In this document: piece after piece, positions 8,701 to 16,151 of the stretch
Layout of the letters: each line of letters starts with the position of its first letter
Position numbering within the stretch: position 1 is the stretch's first letter
NCBI GenBank assembly: GCA_016291725.1
Contig: JAEEYJ010000196.1
Coordinates: 1-28,345, forward strand
Reading direction: 5' to 3'
From: Solobacterium sp.
GTDB lineage: Bacteria > Bacillota_I > Bacilli_A > Erysipelotrichales > Erysipelotrichaceae
Length of the DNA stretch: 28,345 bases
Position numbers and translations under genes: made by a program
Notes under the pieces: generated by a model
The model's database searches: none
The model's input: the letters and a program-made list of their open reading frames with translations, nothing else
Told to the model about the DNA's origin: nothing

Positions 8701-10127
8701 CCAATGAATACCAGGCAAAAGCCCATGCCTTCATCAGAGATGTCTTCGGTGAAGCGCATGCCTACCGTGCCGGCACGATCGGTACGATCCAGGAGAAAAC
8801 AGCGTACGGCTATGTTTCCGGCTACTGTGAGAAGATGGGCATCACCGATATGCGGCGTGTCATGCGCGACTATCTGGCGCAGGGATGCCAGGAGGTCAAA
8901 CGTACGACCGGGCAGCACCCCGGCGGAATCATCATCATCCCCGAAGAATACGAAGCAGAGGACTTCACGCCGGTCCAGTATCCTGCCAACGATCCGAATT
9001 CAGAGTGGAAAACAACTCACTATGATTTCCATGATATTCATGACAATGTACTGAAGTTCGATATTCTCGGACATGTTGACCCTACAGCCATGCGCCTTCT
9101 GCAGAGAATATCCGATGTAAAGCCGCAGGACATTCCGATGAATGACCCGGAGACGCTCAGCCTGTTCTACAGTGATGATGCGCTGAAGGCAGATCCCAGA
9201 ATCTATCATAAGGAGACCGGTGCGCTCGGTCTGCCGGAATTCGGCACAAAGATTACCAGAAGAACACTGGAGGATACCCGTCCGAAGCTCTTTTCGGAAC
9301 TGGTGATGATATCCGGTCTGTCTCATGGAACCGATGTCTGGGCAGGAAACGCAGAGGTACTGATCAAACAGGGGCATCCTCTGGATGAAGTCATTGCCTG
9401 CCGTGATGATATCATGACCTACCTGATGGAAAAGGGACTCGTGCTGAATGATGCATTCCGCATTATGGAAGATGTACGGAAAGGCAGAGGACTGAAGGAA
9501 GAACAGGAAACCCTGATGAAGGAACATCAGGTTCCGGACTGGTACATCGAGTCATGCAAGAAGATCAAGTACATGTTCCCGAAGGCGCATGCAGTCGCAT
9601 ATGTCATGATGGCCGTACGCATTGCCTGGTACAAGGTCCATGAACCGCAGAACTTCTACATACAGTATCTGTCCCTGCGCTGCGATGCGTACGAGATTGA
9701 AACGATGACCCGCGGACTGGATCCCATACGTCAGCGTATGACGGACATCAGTGAGCGCATGAATAACCGTTTTGCGCCGAATGCCGCAACCAACAAGGAA
9801 AGGGCTCTGTACAATACACTGGAAGTCTGTGAAGAGCTCTATGCCCGCGGCTTCCGCATCGCCAATGTGGATCTGTACAAGAGCGATGCCGGCATCTTCA
9901 AAGTGGATGAAGAAGACGATCACGTGATCATTCCGCCGTTTACGGTTGTGGACGGTCTGGGTGCCAACGTAGCCAGAAGCATCGTCGAGGCGCGCAATGC
10001 CGGGCCGTTCCTCTCCAAGGAAGATGTACTGAAGCGTACACAGCTTTCTGCAGCGATGCTGAAGAAACTAGAACAGATGGGCAGTGTAGGTGACCTTCAG
10101 GAGCTCAATCAGCTGTCTTTGTTCTGA
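5799..10127 (+). CDS. polC: DNA polymerase III alpha subunit, Gram-positive PolC type
   Basis: PolC is the replicative polymerase of low-G+C Gram-positive bacteria, with built-in 3'-5' proofreading. The 1442-residue product has family length. In order: N-terminal domain, OB fold (about 190-290), PHP domain beginning at H300-A-H302, a DEDD exonuclease inserted in it (DLETTGL, D394 and E396), then the polymerase core. The core carries a zinc-binding pair CPHC (910-913) and CPECG (935-939), and the catalytic aspartates in PDIDLNFS (D962 and D964). A helix-hairpin-helix-like segment precedes the C-terminal end NQLSLF. ATG 5799 is chosen because GGAG lies seven bases upstream and the N-terminus fits. 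A longer reading from TTG 5772 would begin inside the preceding terminator. No promoter was found in the short upstream gap. Confidence 0.98.
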   Translation: MSVILSDIVLPSEGYEQAEILAVRFFHKENRAVFRLRVPVFPALEATLELQQSLQEKLKTDAVVCFESTEPCRSQTEAAKYIEYCCTAEDALHSFISAPIRFEQEERRIVFLYDDDASLAAASAAVEQLSAALADYGFAGWHMSAEKHETETIEVRSVEMPKPAAVKAPQPARRKHRGKGRRDRYAEITLSDITDQMRDVQFEGEVFKDPDNFVIRATGKTIQSLYVYDGHDAVTVKRFEGNDCPLEELSKVKNGDWCRFYGSVSYDTYAKDLVFNAEEVEILPPQTVFDEAPEKRIELHAHTNMSEMDGVCSASDIVEYAYGLGHDGIVITDHADVQSFVKAFNAAASLNKKHPERRFKVGLGCEVNLANDHLNIVYNSTDQDINDLEYVVYDLETTGLSCKYDSIIEFGAVKVSNGMTPQRIQMFIKPPQPIPAYITGKTKITNDMVRNAKPFAEAAKEIVEWIGDAVLVAHNASFDYYFLNEELRRAGYPELKNPVIDTLDLSRALLTERRAYRLGNIARNYGISYDEEVAHRADYDAETLASVFQSLLRDAQTKGVRTLNDLQWMVQDENAYRKVRRSHTVLLAKNAQGLKDLYRLVSESNTRTLYVVSKGASKDTGEVTAEPRVLRSSVEKVRENLLIGTSCQNNEVFELACNADDARLETAMSWYDYVEIQPLSVYSTFVALQNVPSLDRLKMVIRRIIQTAQKLGIPVVADSDAHYCSPKQKIFRDVYIMSQGVGGVPHPLYIRDDMLRQKTKNPDQHIRLTDEMLDEFRWLNDDELVHRMVIEEPHRIFDQLEEIRPVPAGTFPPMIEGSDEKLRSICYGTARSMYEYKGKLPEIVENRLKQELDIIINDGFGVHYYIAHLLVKKSNDDGYMVGSRGSVGSSFTATMAGITEVNPLIPHYRCPHCHHTEFFDDPKVKSGYDLPDKVCPECGHVMKGDGQNIPFQTFLTKGKTPDIDLNFSNEYQAKAHAFIRDVFGEAHAYRAGTIGTIQEKTAYGYVSGYCEKMGITDMRRVMRDYLAQGCQEVKRTTGQHPGGIIIIPEEYEAEDFTPVQYPANDPNSEWKTTHYDFHDIHDNVLKFDILGHVDPTAMRLLQRISDVKPQDIPMNDPETLSLFYSDDALKADPRIYHKETGALGLPEFGTKITRRTLEDTRPKLFSELVMISGLSHGTDVWAGNAEVLIKQGHPLDEVIACRDDIMTYLMEKGLVLNDAFRIMEDVRKGRGLKEEQETLMKEHQVPDWYIESCKKIKYMFPKAHAVAYVMMAVRIAWYKVHEPQNFYIQYLSLRCDAYEIETMTRGLDPIRQRMTDISERMNNRFAPNAATNKERALYNTLEVCEELYARGFRIANVDLYKSDAGIFKVDEEDDHVIIPPFTVVDGLGANVARSIVEARNAGPFLSKEDVLKRTQLSAAMLKKLEQMGSVGDLQELNQLSLF

Positions 10128-10133
10128 AATTGC

Positions 10134-10162
10134 TTGCAAAGTGACTCAGAATCATTTATATT
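10134..10162 (+). promoter_or_regulatory. SigA-type promoter of the rimP-nusA operon
   Basis: TTGCAA (10134-10139), a 17-base spacer and TATATT (10157-10162) form a plausible vegetative promoter starting seven bases after the polC stop. The predicted start site is about 10169. It gives rimP-nusA-ylxR-infB-rbfA expression independent of polC, although no terminator was seen after polC. Confidence 0.65.
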
Positions 10163-10174
10163 CTACGTGTCAAG

Positions 10175-10192
10175 GGAGTGCGGAAGCACTCC
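10175..10192 (+). other. Stem-loop in the rimP 5' leader
   Basis: GGAGTGC (10175-10181) and GCACTCC (10186-10192) pair perfectly around a GGAA (GNRA-type) loop. It lies about 6 bases from the predicted transcript start and 9 bases before the rimP ribosome binding site. The following TTCATTT is a poor T tract, so a transcript-stabilising or regulatory hairpin is more likely than a terminator. Confidence 0.65.
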
Positions 10193-10209
10193 TTCATTTA
10201 TGGAGGAAT

Positions 10210-10677
10210 ATGGAATCGATCAAACGTTTGAAGGAACTGTGCCTCCCTGTGCTCGAGGAATGCAATGTCATTCTCTACGACATCAAATGGCAGGGAACCG
10301 GCAAGGAACGTACACTGGAAGTCTCGATCATGCATGAAGACGGCAGTATGGATCTGGATACCTGCGCACTGGTCAGTGACAGGCTTTCTGAAGTGCTTGA
10401 CAGCGCGGAAGAGCTGCAGACAAGTTATATGCTGGAAGTATGCAGCCCCGGTGCAGAACGGGAGATCAGAGATCCGTCCGAACTGGCAAAGATGGATGAA
10501 CCCTATGTGTTTGTCCGTCTGAAGCATCCCATCAACAAAAAACTGGAGTGGTACGGCACCGTAGTGAAATATGAGGATGGTGTCCTGCACTTCCGTTACC
10601 GTGATAAAGCGGCACAGAAGGAAACAGAGATTCCGGAGGAAGACATTGATTACCTCCGGCTGGCCGTCAGGCTGTAG
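10210..10677 (+). CDS. rimP: Ribosome maturation factor RimP
   Basis: RimP binds free 30S subunits and helps late assembly. The 155-residue product matches the family: an N-terminal alpha/beta domain with MDLDTCALVSDRLSEVLD, the hallmark LEVCSPGAEREI, and a C-terminal SH3-like barrel ending in LRLAVRL, at usual length. The reading frame stays open upstream into polC, but ATG 10210 gives the family N-terminus and has GGAGG just upstream (10202-10206; spacing only three bases, somewhat short). It is the first gene of the rimP-nusA-ylxR-infB-rbfA operon and is followed by nusA after 15 bases. Confidence 0.95.
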   Translation: MESIKRLKELCLPVLEECNVILYDIKWQGTGKERTLEVSIMHEDGSMDLDTCALVSDRLSEVLDSAEELQTSYMLEVCSPGAEREIRDPSELAKMDEPYVFVRLKHPINKKLEWYGTVVKYEDGVLHFRYRDKAAQKETEIPEEDIDYLRLAVRL

Positions 10678-10692
10678 AGGAGAGTGATTGCT

Positions 10693-12471
10693 GTGGAACT
10701 GAAATACAAGGATATGCTTGCCGCGCTCGATGCAATAGAAACAGAGCGCAGGATTCCGGAAGAAGTCGTCCTGGACGCGCTGAAGGAAGCGATGTGCAAG
10801 GCCTACAAGAAAGACGCTGAACTGAGTGACATCAATATTGAAGCGGAAATCAATGAAAAGAACGAAACCATTGATATCTACCAGGTCTATCAGGTTGTGG
10901 ATGATGTAACCGATGATGAACTGGAAATGGCACCGGAGGATGCTGTTGTCTACAACCCGGAAGCCAAGGCAGGTGATACGGTCAGACGGAAGATTGAAAT
11001 CACTTCGATGTCCCGTGCTGCTGCCTCACTGGCCAGGAATGTCATCCGCCAGAAGATCCGGGAAGCCGAGAAGGTAGCGGTATACAACGAATATATTGAT
11101 CAGCTGGACGATATGGTGATCGGTGTCGTCGAGTCCGTTAAGGAAAAATTTGTACTGGTCAATCTGGGCAAGACGGTCGCTATGATGCCCAAATCCGCGC
11201 AGATTCCGGGCGAACGTCTCTATGAAGGGCAGCAGCTCCGTGTCGTCATCACCGAAGTCGCAAAGGATACAAAGGGCTCCCAGGTGCTGGTATCCCGGGC
11301 AACACCGGTACTGGTCAAGCGCCTGTTTGAAAAGGAAGTGCCGGAAGTCTATCAGGGTATCGTTGAAATCAAGGCGATTGCCCGTGATGCCGGTGACAGA
11401 ACCAAGATGGCTGTTATGAGCCACAATCCCGAGATTGATCCGATCGGCTCCTGCATTGGACAACGAGGCAGCCGTGTGCAGGAAATCATTGAAGAGCTTC
11501 ATGGTGAAAAGATCGATATTTTCCTGTGGAACGATGATATTGCGCAGCTCGTCAAGAATGCACTGGCGCCGGCAGAGATCGTCGCCGTATTCCCCGGTCT
11601 GGAAGAGCGCAGCCTGCTGGTTGTGGTTGACAAGGATGAACTGAGCCTGGCCATCGGACGCCGCGGCAAGAATGCCCGCCTGGCTGTCAAGCTGTGCAAC
11701 CGGAAGATCGACATCAAGACCAGGGAAGACCTGGATGAAATGGGTCTGGACTTCAATGAACTGGCACGCAGAGCGGAAGAAGCCAGAATTGCGCATGAGC
11801 TTGAAATGCGCCGCAAAGAAGCCGAGCAGAGGGAGCGTGAAGCCCGTGAAGCAGAAGAGCGCAGGAAAGCCGCAATGGCTGCTCTGGCTGAGCAGAAGGC
11901 TGCTGAGGCCGCTGTCGAAGAGGAAGAAGAACTGATTCCGGAAGAGATGCAGGAAGCCGTCAAGGAGCGCATCCGTACAGAGATCGCTATGACGCCGGAC
12001 GAGGAAGCGAAGGAAGAACCTGCTGAAGCAACAGAAGCTGAAGAACTGCCTGCAGAAGCAGAGAAGCCCATGGAAACGGAAGAAGTGCCCGCTGAACCTG
12101 AAGAAGAGCCTGAGACAGATGAAGCCGTCAAGGAACCGGTTGCCAGAAAGCGCAAGGTGGATCTGGAAGCAGTTGCCCAGAACAATGATTATGTTTCTTC
12201 GCTGGAGAAACTGGCTGAAGTCACAAGACCGAAGCAGCAGGCAAAGAAGAACCCCCGCAAGCGCAAGAGCGATGAAGAAGATATCCGTGTAAACAACAAG
12301 GAACTTGAGGAGCAGATCCGCAAGGAGATGAAGACGGACGATCTGATGAAGCCGGTCTATACCGAGGAAGAACTCGAAGAGATCGAAGCTCAGCAGCGTG
12401 AGGAAGAAGAAAGCATGTACGACTTCGACTACGATGAGTACGAAGACTACTATGACGAGGATATGAACTGA
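10693..12471 (+). CDS. nusA: Transcription termination/antitermination factor NusA with a long acidic C-terminal extension
   Basis: NusA binds RNA polymerase and nascent RNA and modulates pausing, termination and antitermination. The first 350 residues or so are a standard NusA: N-terminal polymerase-binding domain, S1 domain, and two KH domains with GxxG loops at G256-Q-R-G259 and G322-R-R-G325. The protein continues to 592 residues, while many Bacillota NusA end near 350-400. The extra part has a charged Arg/Glu/Ala helix (about 357-410), a Glu/Ala/Pro-rich stretch, basic patches ARKRK and NPRKRK, and an extremely acidic Asp/Tyr end. GTG 10693 is preferred: AGGAG lies 10 bases upstream and MELKYKDML fits the family start. 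GTG 10684 is too close to the AGGAG. The stop overlaps the ylxR start by one base. Confidence 0.96.
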   Translation: MELKYKDMLAALDAIETERRIPEEVVLDALKEAMCKAYKKDAELSDINIEAEINEKNETIDIYQVYQVVDDVTDDELEMAPEDAVVYNPEAKAGDTVRRKIEITSMSRAAASLARNVIRQKIREAEKVAVYNEYIDQLDDMVIGVVESVKEKFVLVNLGKTVAMMPKSAQIPGERLYEGQQLRVVITEVAKDTKGSQVLVSRATPVLVKRLFEKEVPEVYQGIVEIKAIARDAGDRTKMAVMSHNPEIDPIGSCIGQRGSRVQEIIEELHGEKIDIFLWNDDIAQLVKNALAPAEIVAVFPGLEERSLLVVVDKDELSLAIGRRGKNARLAVKLCNRKIDIKTREDLDEMGLDFNELARRAEEARIAHELEMRRKEAEQREREAREAEERRKAAMAALAEQKAAEAAVEEEEELIPEEMQEAVKERIRTEIAMTPDEEAKEEPAEATEAEELPAEAEKPMETEEVPAEPEEEPETDEAVKEPVARKRKVDLEAVAQNNDYVSSLEKLAEVTRPKQQAKKNPRKRKSDEEDIRVNNKELEEQIRKEMKTDDLMKPVYTEEELEEIEAQQREEEESMYDFDYDEYEDYYDEDMN

Positions 12472-12728
12472 TGCCCAGGAAGATACCGATGAGGCGGTGC
12501 GTTGCGACTGGGGAGCAGCTTCCCAAAAAGGAGCTCCTGCGCATTGTACGTACACCGGAGGGCATTCCAGCGGTTGATCCTACCGGAAAGGCCAATGGGA
12601 GAGGCGCTTATCTGAAAAAGGATCCGGAAGCGGTGGAAAAAGCCAGGAAATCCGGCATTCTTGCCAAAGCACTGGAAATCAGCATTCCGGAAGAATTCTG
12701 GGATGAAGTCCGCAAAGCAGTCAAATAG
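12471..12728 (+). CDS. ylxR: YlxR/RnpM family RNA-binding protein
   Basis: This 85-residue basic protein has the YlxR fold signature: MPRKIPMRRCVATGEQLPK at the start and GKANGRGAYLKKD in the middle. The family is encoded between nusA and infB in most Bacillota; the B. subtilis member has been reported as an RNase P modulator (RnpM), but that function is not shown for this protein. ATG 12471 overlaps the nusA stop in a TGATG arrangement, which indicates translational coupling. The usual next gene, ylxQ, is missing. Confidence 0.93.
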   Translation: MPRKIPMRRCVATGEQLPKKELLRIVRTPEGIPAVDPTGKANGRGAYLKKDPEAVEKARKSGILAKALEISIPEEFWDEVRKAVK

Positions 12729-12746
12729 CTGAAAGAAGGAACGAAC

Positions 12747-12797
12747 ATGAGCAAAAGGCCGCAAGGCCAAGGAAAGGGAGGTGTGCTGAATGCCTAA
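12747..12797 (+). CDS. Possible 16-codon leader peptide overlapping the infB start
   Basis: ATG 12747 is preceded by AGAAGGA at good spacing and encodes [16 protein letters not shown], ending at TAA 12795-12797, eight bases into infB in a different frame. The infB Shine-Dalgarno sequence (GGGAGGTG, 12776-12783) lies inside it. A small GGCC-GCAA-GGCC hairpin is also within it. It occupies the place where ylxQ normally stands. It may be a coupling or attenuation leader, a remnant of a deleted gene, or chance; I cannot tell which. Confidence 0.4.
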   Translation: MSKRPQGQGKGGVLNA

Positions 12798-14655
12798 AAA
12801 CAACGGAAGACCCGGCGGGAACCGGAACCGGTCCCGCAGAAACAATAACCGGAACAACTCGCGTCCGCCCCAGAACAATATGTCCCGGGGCAGGACGCCG
12901 GATATCCATGCAATCACGTATTCGGACGGAATCACAGTATCCCAGCTTGCGCAGAAGTGCGGCCGTTCCGCCGGTGATGTAATCAAGATCCTTTTCATGG
13001 AAGGCATCATGGTGACCATCAACAGCGAGCTGAACGATGACATGGTCGAGACAGTCTGCCTGTCCTGGGATATCGAACCCACAAAGGTTGCCGAGAAGGA
13101 AGAAGACAGCCTCGAAGATGATGAAGAGGATCTTCCTGAAAGCCTGAAGGAACGCCCGCCGGTTGTTACGATCATGGGACATGTCGATCATGGTAAAACA
13201 ACACTGCTGGATTCCATCCGCAAGACCAAGGTAGCATCCGGAGAAGCCGGCGGCATTACACAGGCAATCGGTGCCTATCAGGTCGAAATCGACGGAAGGA
13301 AGATCACCTTCATCGATACCCCGGGCCATGAAGCATTCACGGCAATGCGTGCGCGTGGTGCCAAAGTAACCGATATCGCTGTCATTGTTGTCGCAGCGGA
13401 CGATTCTGTCATGCCGCAGACCAGGGAAGCGATTGACCATGCCAGGGCTGCCGGTGTACCGATGATTGTCGCTGTCAACAAGATGGATATGCCCAATGCC
13501 AATCCGGACCGCGTTAAGAGCGATCTGTCCGAACTGGATGTTATGCCTGAAGAATGGGGCGGCGATACGATCTTCGTCGAAACATCGGCCAAGAGCGGTA
13601 TGGGCGTCATCGAACTGCTGGAAACCATTGCGACACTGGCGGATGTACAGGAACTGAAAGCGAATCCGGACCGGATCGCTACCGGTACCGTCATCGAAGC
13701 CAAACTGGATAAAGGACGCGGCCCGGTCGCAACTCTTCTGGTACAAAAAGGTACTCTGCACCAGGGTGAGCCGGTCGTCGTCGGTACCTGCTTCGGCAAG
13801 GTGCGCCGTATGAGCGATGAAGACGGTAATGAGCTGAAATCGGCAGGTCCGAGTACACCGGTCGAAATCATCGGTCTGAACGATGTGCCGGCAGCCGGAG
13901 ATACATTCCGTGCTTATGAAAACGAAAAGGAAGCCAGGGCGATCGCAGACAGGAGAGCACGCAAGAAGATCGAGCAGATGCGCCGCAAGACCAGCGCGAT
14001 GAGCCTGGAAGACCTGTCCAGAGAGATTGAAGCAGGCGAGATCCAGGAGATTCCGGTCATCGTCAAAGCCGATGTACAGGGATCTGCGGAAGCGGTCAAG
14101 TCCTCGCTGGAAAAGCTGGATGTCAAGGGTGTGCGCATCAACGTCATCCACAGTACAGCCGGCGCGATCAGTGAATCCGATATTATGCTTGCGGATGCGT
14201 CCAAAGCGATGATCATCGGATTCAACGTCCGGCCGGATGCGGTAATCCGCAAGAAGGCAGAGGAAGCGGGCGTTGAAATCCGTCTGCACAATATTATCTA
14301 CAAAGCAACCGAAGAGATGGAAAACGCCATGAGGGGCATGCTTGCGCCGGTATACGCAGAAGTCGTCATCGGTCAGGCAGAGGTACGCGAAATCTACAAA
14401 GTGTCCAAGGTCGGCACCATCGGCGGCTGTATGGTTACGGACGGCAAAATCACTGCGCACTGCGGTATCCGCCTGATCCGTGACAGCATTGTCATCTATA
14501 CAGGAAAACTGGGCTCTCTGCGGCGCTTCAAGGATGATGTCAGAGAAGTCACACAGGGCTATGACTGCGGTCTGACGATCGAAAACTACAACGATCTCAA
14601 GATCGGCGACATCATCGAAGCCTACGAGGAGCAGGAAGTCGCACCGGAGGTGTAG
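12790..14655 (+). CDS. infB: Translation initiation factor IF-2
   Basis: IF-2 is the GTPase that brings initiator tRNA to the ribosome. The 621-residue product has a short Asn/Arg-rich N-terminus (1-38), an IF2-N helical domain (about 40-95), an acidic linker, and the GTPase domain: G1 GHVDHGKT (130-137), G3 DTPGH (176-180), G4 NKMD (230-233), G5 SAKSG. Domains II, III and IV follow; the C-terminal fMet-tRNA binding part contains GTIGGCMV and YDCGL. The N-terminal region is shorter than in B. subtilis. ATG 12790 has AAAGGGAGGTG six bases upstream. Confidence 0.97.
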   Translation: MPKNNGRPGGNRNRSRRNNNRNNSRPPQNNMSRGRTPDIHAITYSDGITVSQLAQKCGRSAGDVIKILFMEGIMVTINSELNDDMVETVCLSWDIEPTKVAEKEEDSLEDDEEDLPESLKERPPVVTIMGHVDHGKTTLLDSIRKTKVASGEAGGITQAIGAYQVEIDGRKITFIDTPGHEAFTAMRARGAKVTDIAVIVVAADDSVMPQTREAIDHARAAGVPMIVAVNKMDMPNANPDRVKSDLSELDVMPEEWGGDTIFVETSAKSGMGVIELLETIATLADVQELKANPDRIATGTVIEAKLDKGRGPVATLLVQKGTLHQGEPVVVGTCFGKVRRMSDEDGNELKSAGPSTPVEIIGLNDVPAAGDTFRAYENEKEARAIADRRARKKIEQMRRKTSAMSLEDLSREIEAGEIQEIPVIVKADVQGSAEAVKSSLEKLDVKGVRINVIHSTAGAISESDIMLADASKAMIIGFNVRPDAVIRKKAEEAGVEIRLHNIIYKATEEMENAMRGMLAPVYAEVVIGQAEVREIYKVSKVGTIGGCMVTDGKITAHCGIRLIRDSIVIYTGKLGSLRRFKDDVREVTQGYDCGLTIENYNDLKIGDIIEAYEEQEVAPEV

Positions 14656-14656
14656 G

Positions 14657-15007
14657 ATGTCCAGTGTAAAGCAGAAGAGGATTGAAGGACTGATCCGCAA
14701 GAACATCAGTGACATCATCCAGTTTGAAGTCAAGGATCCTAAGATCGGTTTCGCAACGATTACCGACGTCCGGGTGTCCAGCGACCATAGCTACGCTACT
14801 GTGTATGTTTCCTTCCTGGGGAAGGAAGCACGCAATGAAGCAGGTCTGAAGGCGCTGGAACGGGCAAAGGGACATATCCGTTCGGAACTGAGCAAACGGA
14901 TGTCCATCAGACGCGTGCCTGAGCTGAACTTCGAGATCGATACCGCGATGAAGGAAGGACAGCATATCGAAGAAATCATTGCACAGATCCACAAGCAGGA
15001 AATGTGA
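14657..15007 (+). CDS. rbfA: Ribosome-binding factor A
   Basis: RbfA is a small KH-type protein needed for 16S rRNA 5'-end processing and late 30S assembly. The 116-residue product shows the family pattern: VKQKRIEGLIRKNISDII, then VKDPKIGFATITDVRVSSD, YVSFLG, and a C-terminal region with RRVPELNFEID. ATG 14657 lies one base after the infB stop, with GGAGGTG inside the end of infB, so it is coupled to infB. In the classical Bacillota operon truB comes next; here trxA follows after a promoter. Confidence 0.95.
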   Translation: MSSVKQKRIEGLIRKNISDIIQFEVKDPKIGFATITDVRVSSDHSYATVYVSFLGKEARNEAGLKALERAKGHIRSELSKRMSIRRVPELNFEIDTAMKEGQHIEEIIAQIHKQEM

Positions 15008-15034
15008 CCGGGTTACAGACACTTTGCAGGGATC

Positions 15035-15043
15035 TGCTATGAT
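15035..15043 (+). promoter_or_regulatory. Extended -10 promoter for trxA and the Crp-type gene
   Basis: TGCTATGAT contains the TGn extension (15035-15037) and a -10 hexamer TATGAT (15038-15043). The -35 side is weak; TTACAG at 15013-15018 would need a 19-base spacer. The predicted start site is about 15050. Confidence 0.6.
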
Positions 15044-15051
15044 GATCATGC

Positions 15052-15066
15052 GCATCCAAGGGATGC
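15052..15066 (+). other. 5'-terminal stem-loop of the trxA transcript
   Basis: GCATCC (15052-15057) and GGATGC (15061-15066) pair around an AAG loop. The stem starts within a few bases of the predicted transcript start and ends directly against the AGGAGG ribosome binding site of trxA (15067-15072). The position suits a stabilising 5' hairpin or an element that affects ribosome access. Confidence 0.55.
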
Positions 15067-15080
15067 AGGAGGAAATGAAA

Positions 15081-15395
15081 ATGGCTGAAATTACGATTAC
15101 AAAGGAAAACTTCGAAGAAGAAGTGCTGAAGAGCGATAAACCTGTTCTGATTGATTTCTGGGCAACATGGTGCGGACCGTGCCGTATGATGGCTCCGGTT
15201 GTTGCACAGATTGCGGAAGAGTATCCGGATGTCTACAAGGTAGGCAAAATCAACGTTGATGAAGAACAGGAACTGGCTGCTCAGTTCGGCATCATGTCCA
15301 TTCCGAGCTTCATTGTCTTCAAGGACGGGGAAGCCAAGGCCGGCACTGTCGGTGTACAGCCGAAGGAAAACCTGATTAGAATGCTTCAGAAGTGA
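15081..15395 (+). CDS. trxA: Thioredoxin
   Basis: This 104-residue protein is a standard cytoplasmic thioredoxin, a dithiol reductant for ribonucleotide reductase, peroxiredoxins and oxidised proteins. The active site is W30-C31-G-P-C34 in FWATWCGPCRMMAP; the cis-proline loop is MSIPSF. ATG 15081 is chosen because AGGAGG (15067-15072) is then eight bases away. ATG 15075 in the same frame would be only two bases away, and longer readings cross the promoter. It probably shares a transcript with the downstream Crp/Fnr-type gene, eight bases on. Confidence 0.95.
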   Translation: MAEITITKENFEEEVLKSDKPVLIDFWATWCGPCRMMAPVVAQIAEEYPDVYKVGKINVDEEQELAAQFGIMSIPSFIVFKDGEAKAGTVGVQPKENLIRMLQK

Positions 15396-15402
15396 GATAT
15401 CC

Positions 15403-16068
15403 ATGAACGCGGAAACGGTTCTCCGGGAGATGCCGTTCTTCGTTCATCTCACAGAGGATGAGAAGAATCTGGCCCTGACTACAGTCAGTACCCGGACTTA
15501 CAGGAAAGGGGATATTCTTCACTCCCATACTTCGGAATGCCTTGGTCTGATCCGTCTTCTGAAAGGAAGCGTCCGGGTCACCATGCAGTCGGCAGAAGGA
15601 AGGGAAATCACAATCTATACACTCCAGGAAGGAGACGCAGATGTTCTGGCAGCGTCCTGTGTCATCAATCAGATCACTTTTGATACATTGATGATCGCTG
15701 ATACAGATGCAGAAGTGCTGATCCTTCCTGCAGCTGCAGTATCCTCAATGGACCGCAGCAACATCTATGTACACAGCTATCTCATGGAACTGAGTACAGA
15801 GCGATTCTCCGACGCTATGTGGACCATGCAGCAGATTCTGTTCCTGCGGATGGACCAGCGGGTAGCGAACTGGCTTCTGGATGAGTATTCACGTACAGAC
15901 AATCCGGAGATCAATGCAACCCAGGACCATATTGCCCGCAGTATCAGCTCCGCCAGGGAAGTCACTTCCCGTGTGCTGGGCAGAATGGAAAAGGACGGTC
16001 TGATCCAGACGAAACGGGGCAGCGTCCGGATTCTGGACGCAGACGGGCTGGAGGCACTGCTTGGATAA
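15403..16068 (+). CDS. Crp/Fnr-family transcriptional regulator
   Basis: The 221-residue protein has the two-part layout of the family: an N-terminal cyclic-nucleotide-type sensor domain (about 10-125), a long dimerisation helix, and a C-terminal winged helix-turn-helix (about 165-220) with TQDHIARSISSAREVTSRVL as the recognition region. It lacks the N-terminal cysteine cluster that binds iron-sulfur in Fnr, so an oxygen-sensing cluster is not expected. The sensor domain does hold Cys in SECLGL and AASCVIN. The ligand is unknown. The gene lies eight bases after trxA, so control by redox state is a reasonable guess only. No strong Shine-Dalgarno sequence precedes ATG 15403. A strong terminator follows. 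Confidence 0.87.
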   Translation: MNAETVLREMPFFVHLTEDEKNLALTTVSTRTYRKGDILHSHTSECLGLIRLLKGSVRVTMQSAEGREITIYTLQEGDADVLAASCVINQITFDTLMIADTDAEVLILPAAAVSSMDRSNIYVHSYLMELSTERFSDAMWTMQQILFLRMDQRVANWLLDEYSRTDNPEINATQDHIARSISSAREVTSRVLGRMEKDGLIQTKRGSVRILDADGLEALLG

Positions 16069-16071
16069 AGC

Positions 16072-16099
16072 AACACGGAAGAATTTCCGTGTTTTTTTT
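16072..16099 (+). terminator. Rho-independent terminator after the Crp-type gene
   Basis: AACACGGAA (16072-16080) pairs perfectly with TTCCGTGTT (16085-16093) around a GAAT loop, followed by eight T in a row (16092-16099). It isolates trxA and the regulator from the type VII-like locus. Confidence 0.93.
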
Positions 16100-16151
16100 G
16101 TGCGCTTTGCATGAACTGTGCGAATAACGGTAGTGAAAGGAGTTGATAGAC

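Noticed and set aside
10175-10200. Hairpin before rimP as terminator of polC
   Set aside because: The following TTCATTT is a poor T tract and the hairpin lies downstream of a good promoter, so it is more likely a leader element.
10684-10692. NusA start at GTG 10684
   Set aside because: AGGAG would be only one base away; GTG 10693 has workable spacing and the family N-terminus.
11026-12555. 509-residue minus-strand open frame opposite nusA
   Set aside because: In register with nusA; its Phe/Leu-rich stretches are simply the complement of the Glu/Lys-rich NusA tail, not membrane segments.
12721-14733. 670-residue minus-strand open frame opposite infB
   Set aside because: It is in exact codon register with infB, has no promoter or ribosome binding site that I could see, and has a Cys/His/Phe-rich composition typical of shadow frames.
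14979-15080. Thioredoxin extended upstream to 14979
   Set aside because: The extension overlaps rbfA and crosses the promoter and hairpin; the ribosome binding site fits ATG 15081.
16100-16151. Promoter for the type VII-like operon, TTGCAT at 16107 with a downstream -10
   Set aside because: No -10 hexamer with acceptable match and spacing was found; the operon may use another sigma factor or a degenerate site, so I left it out.
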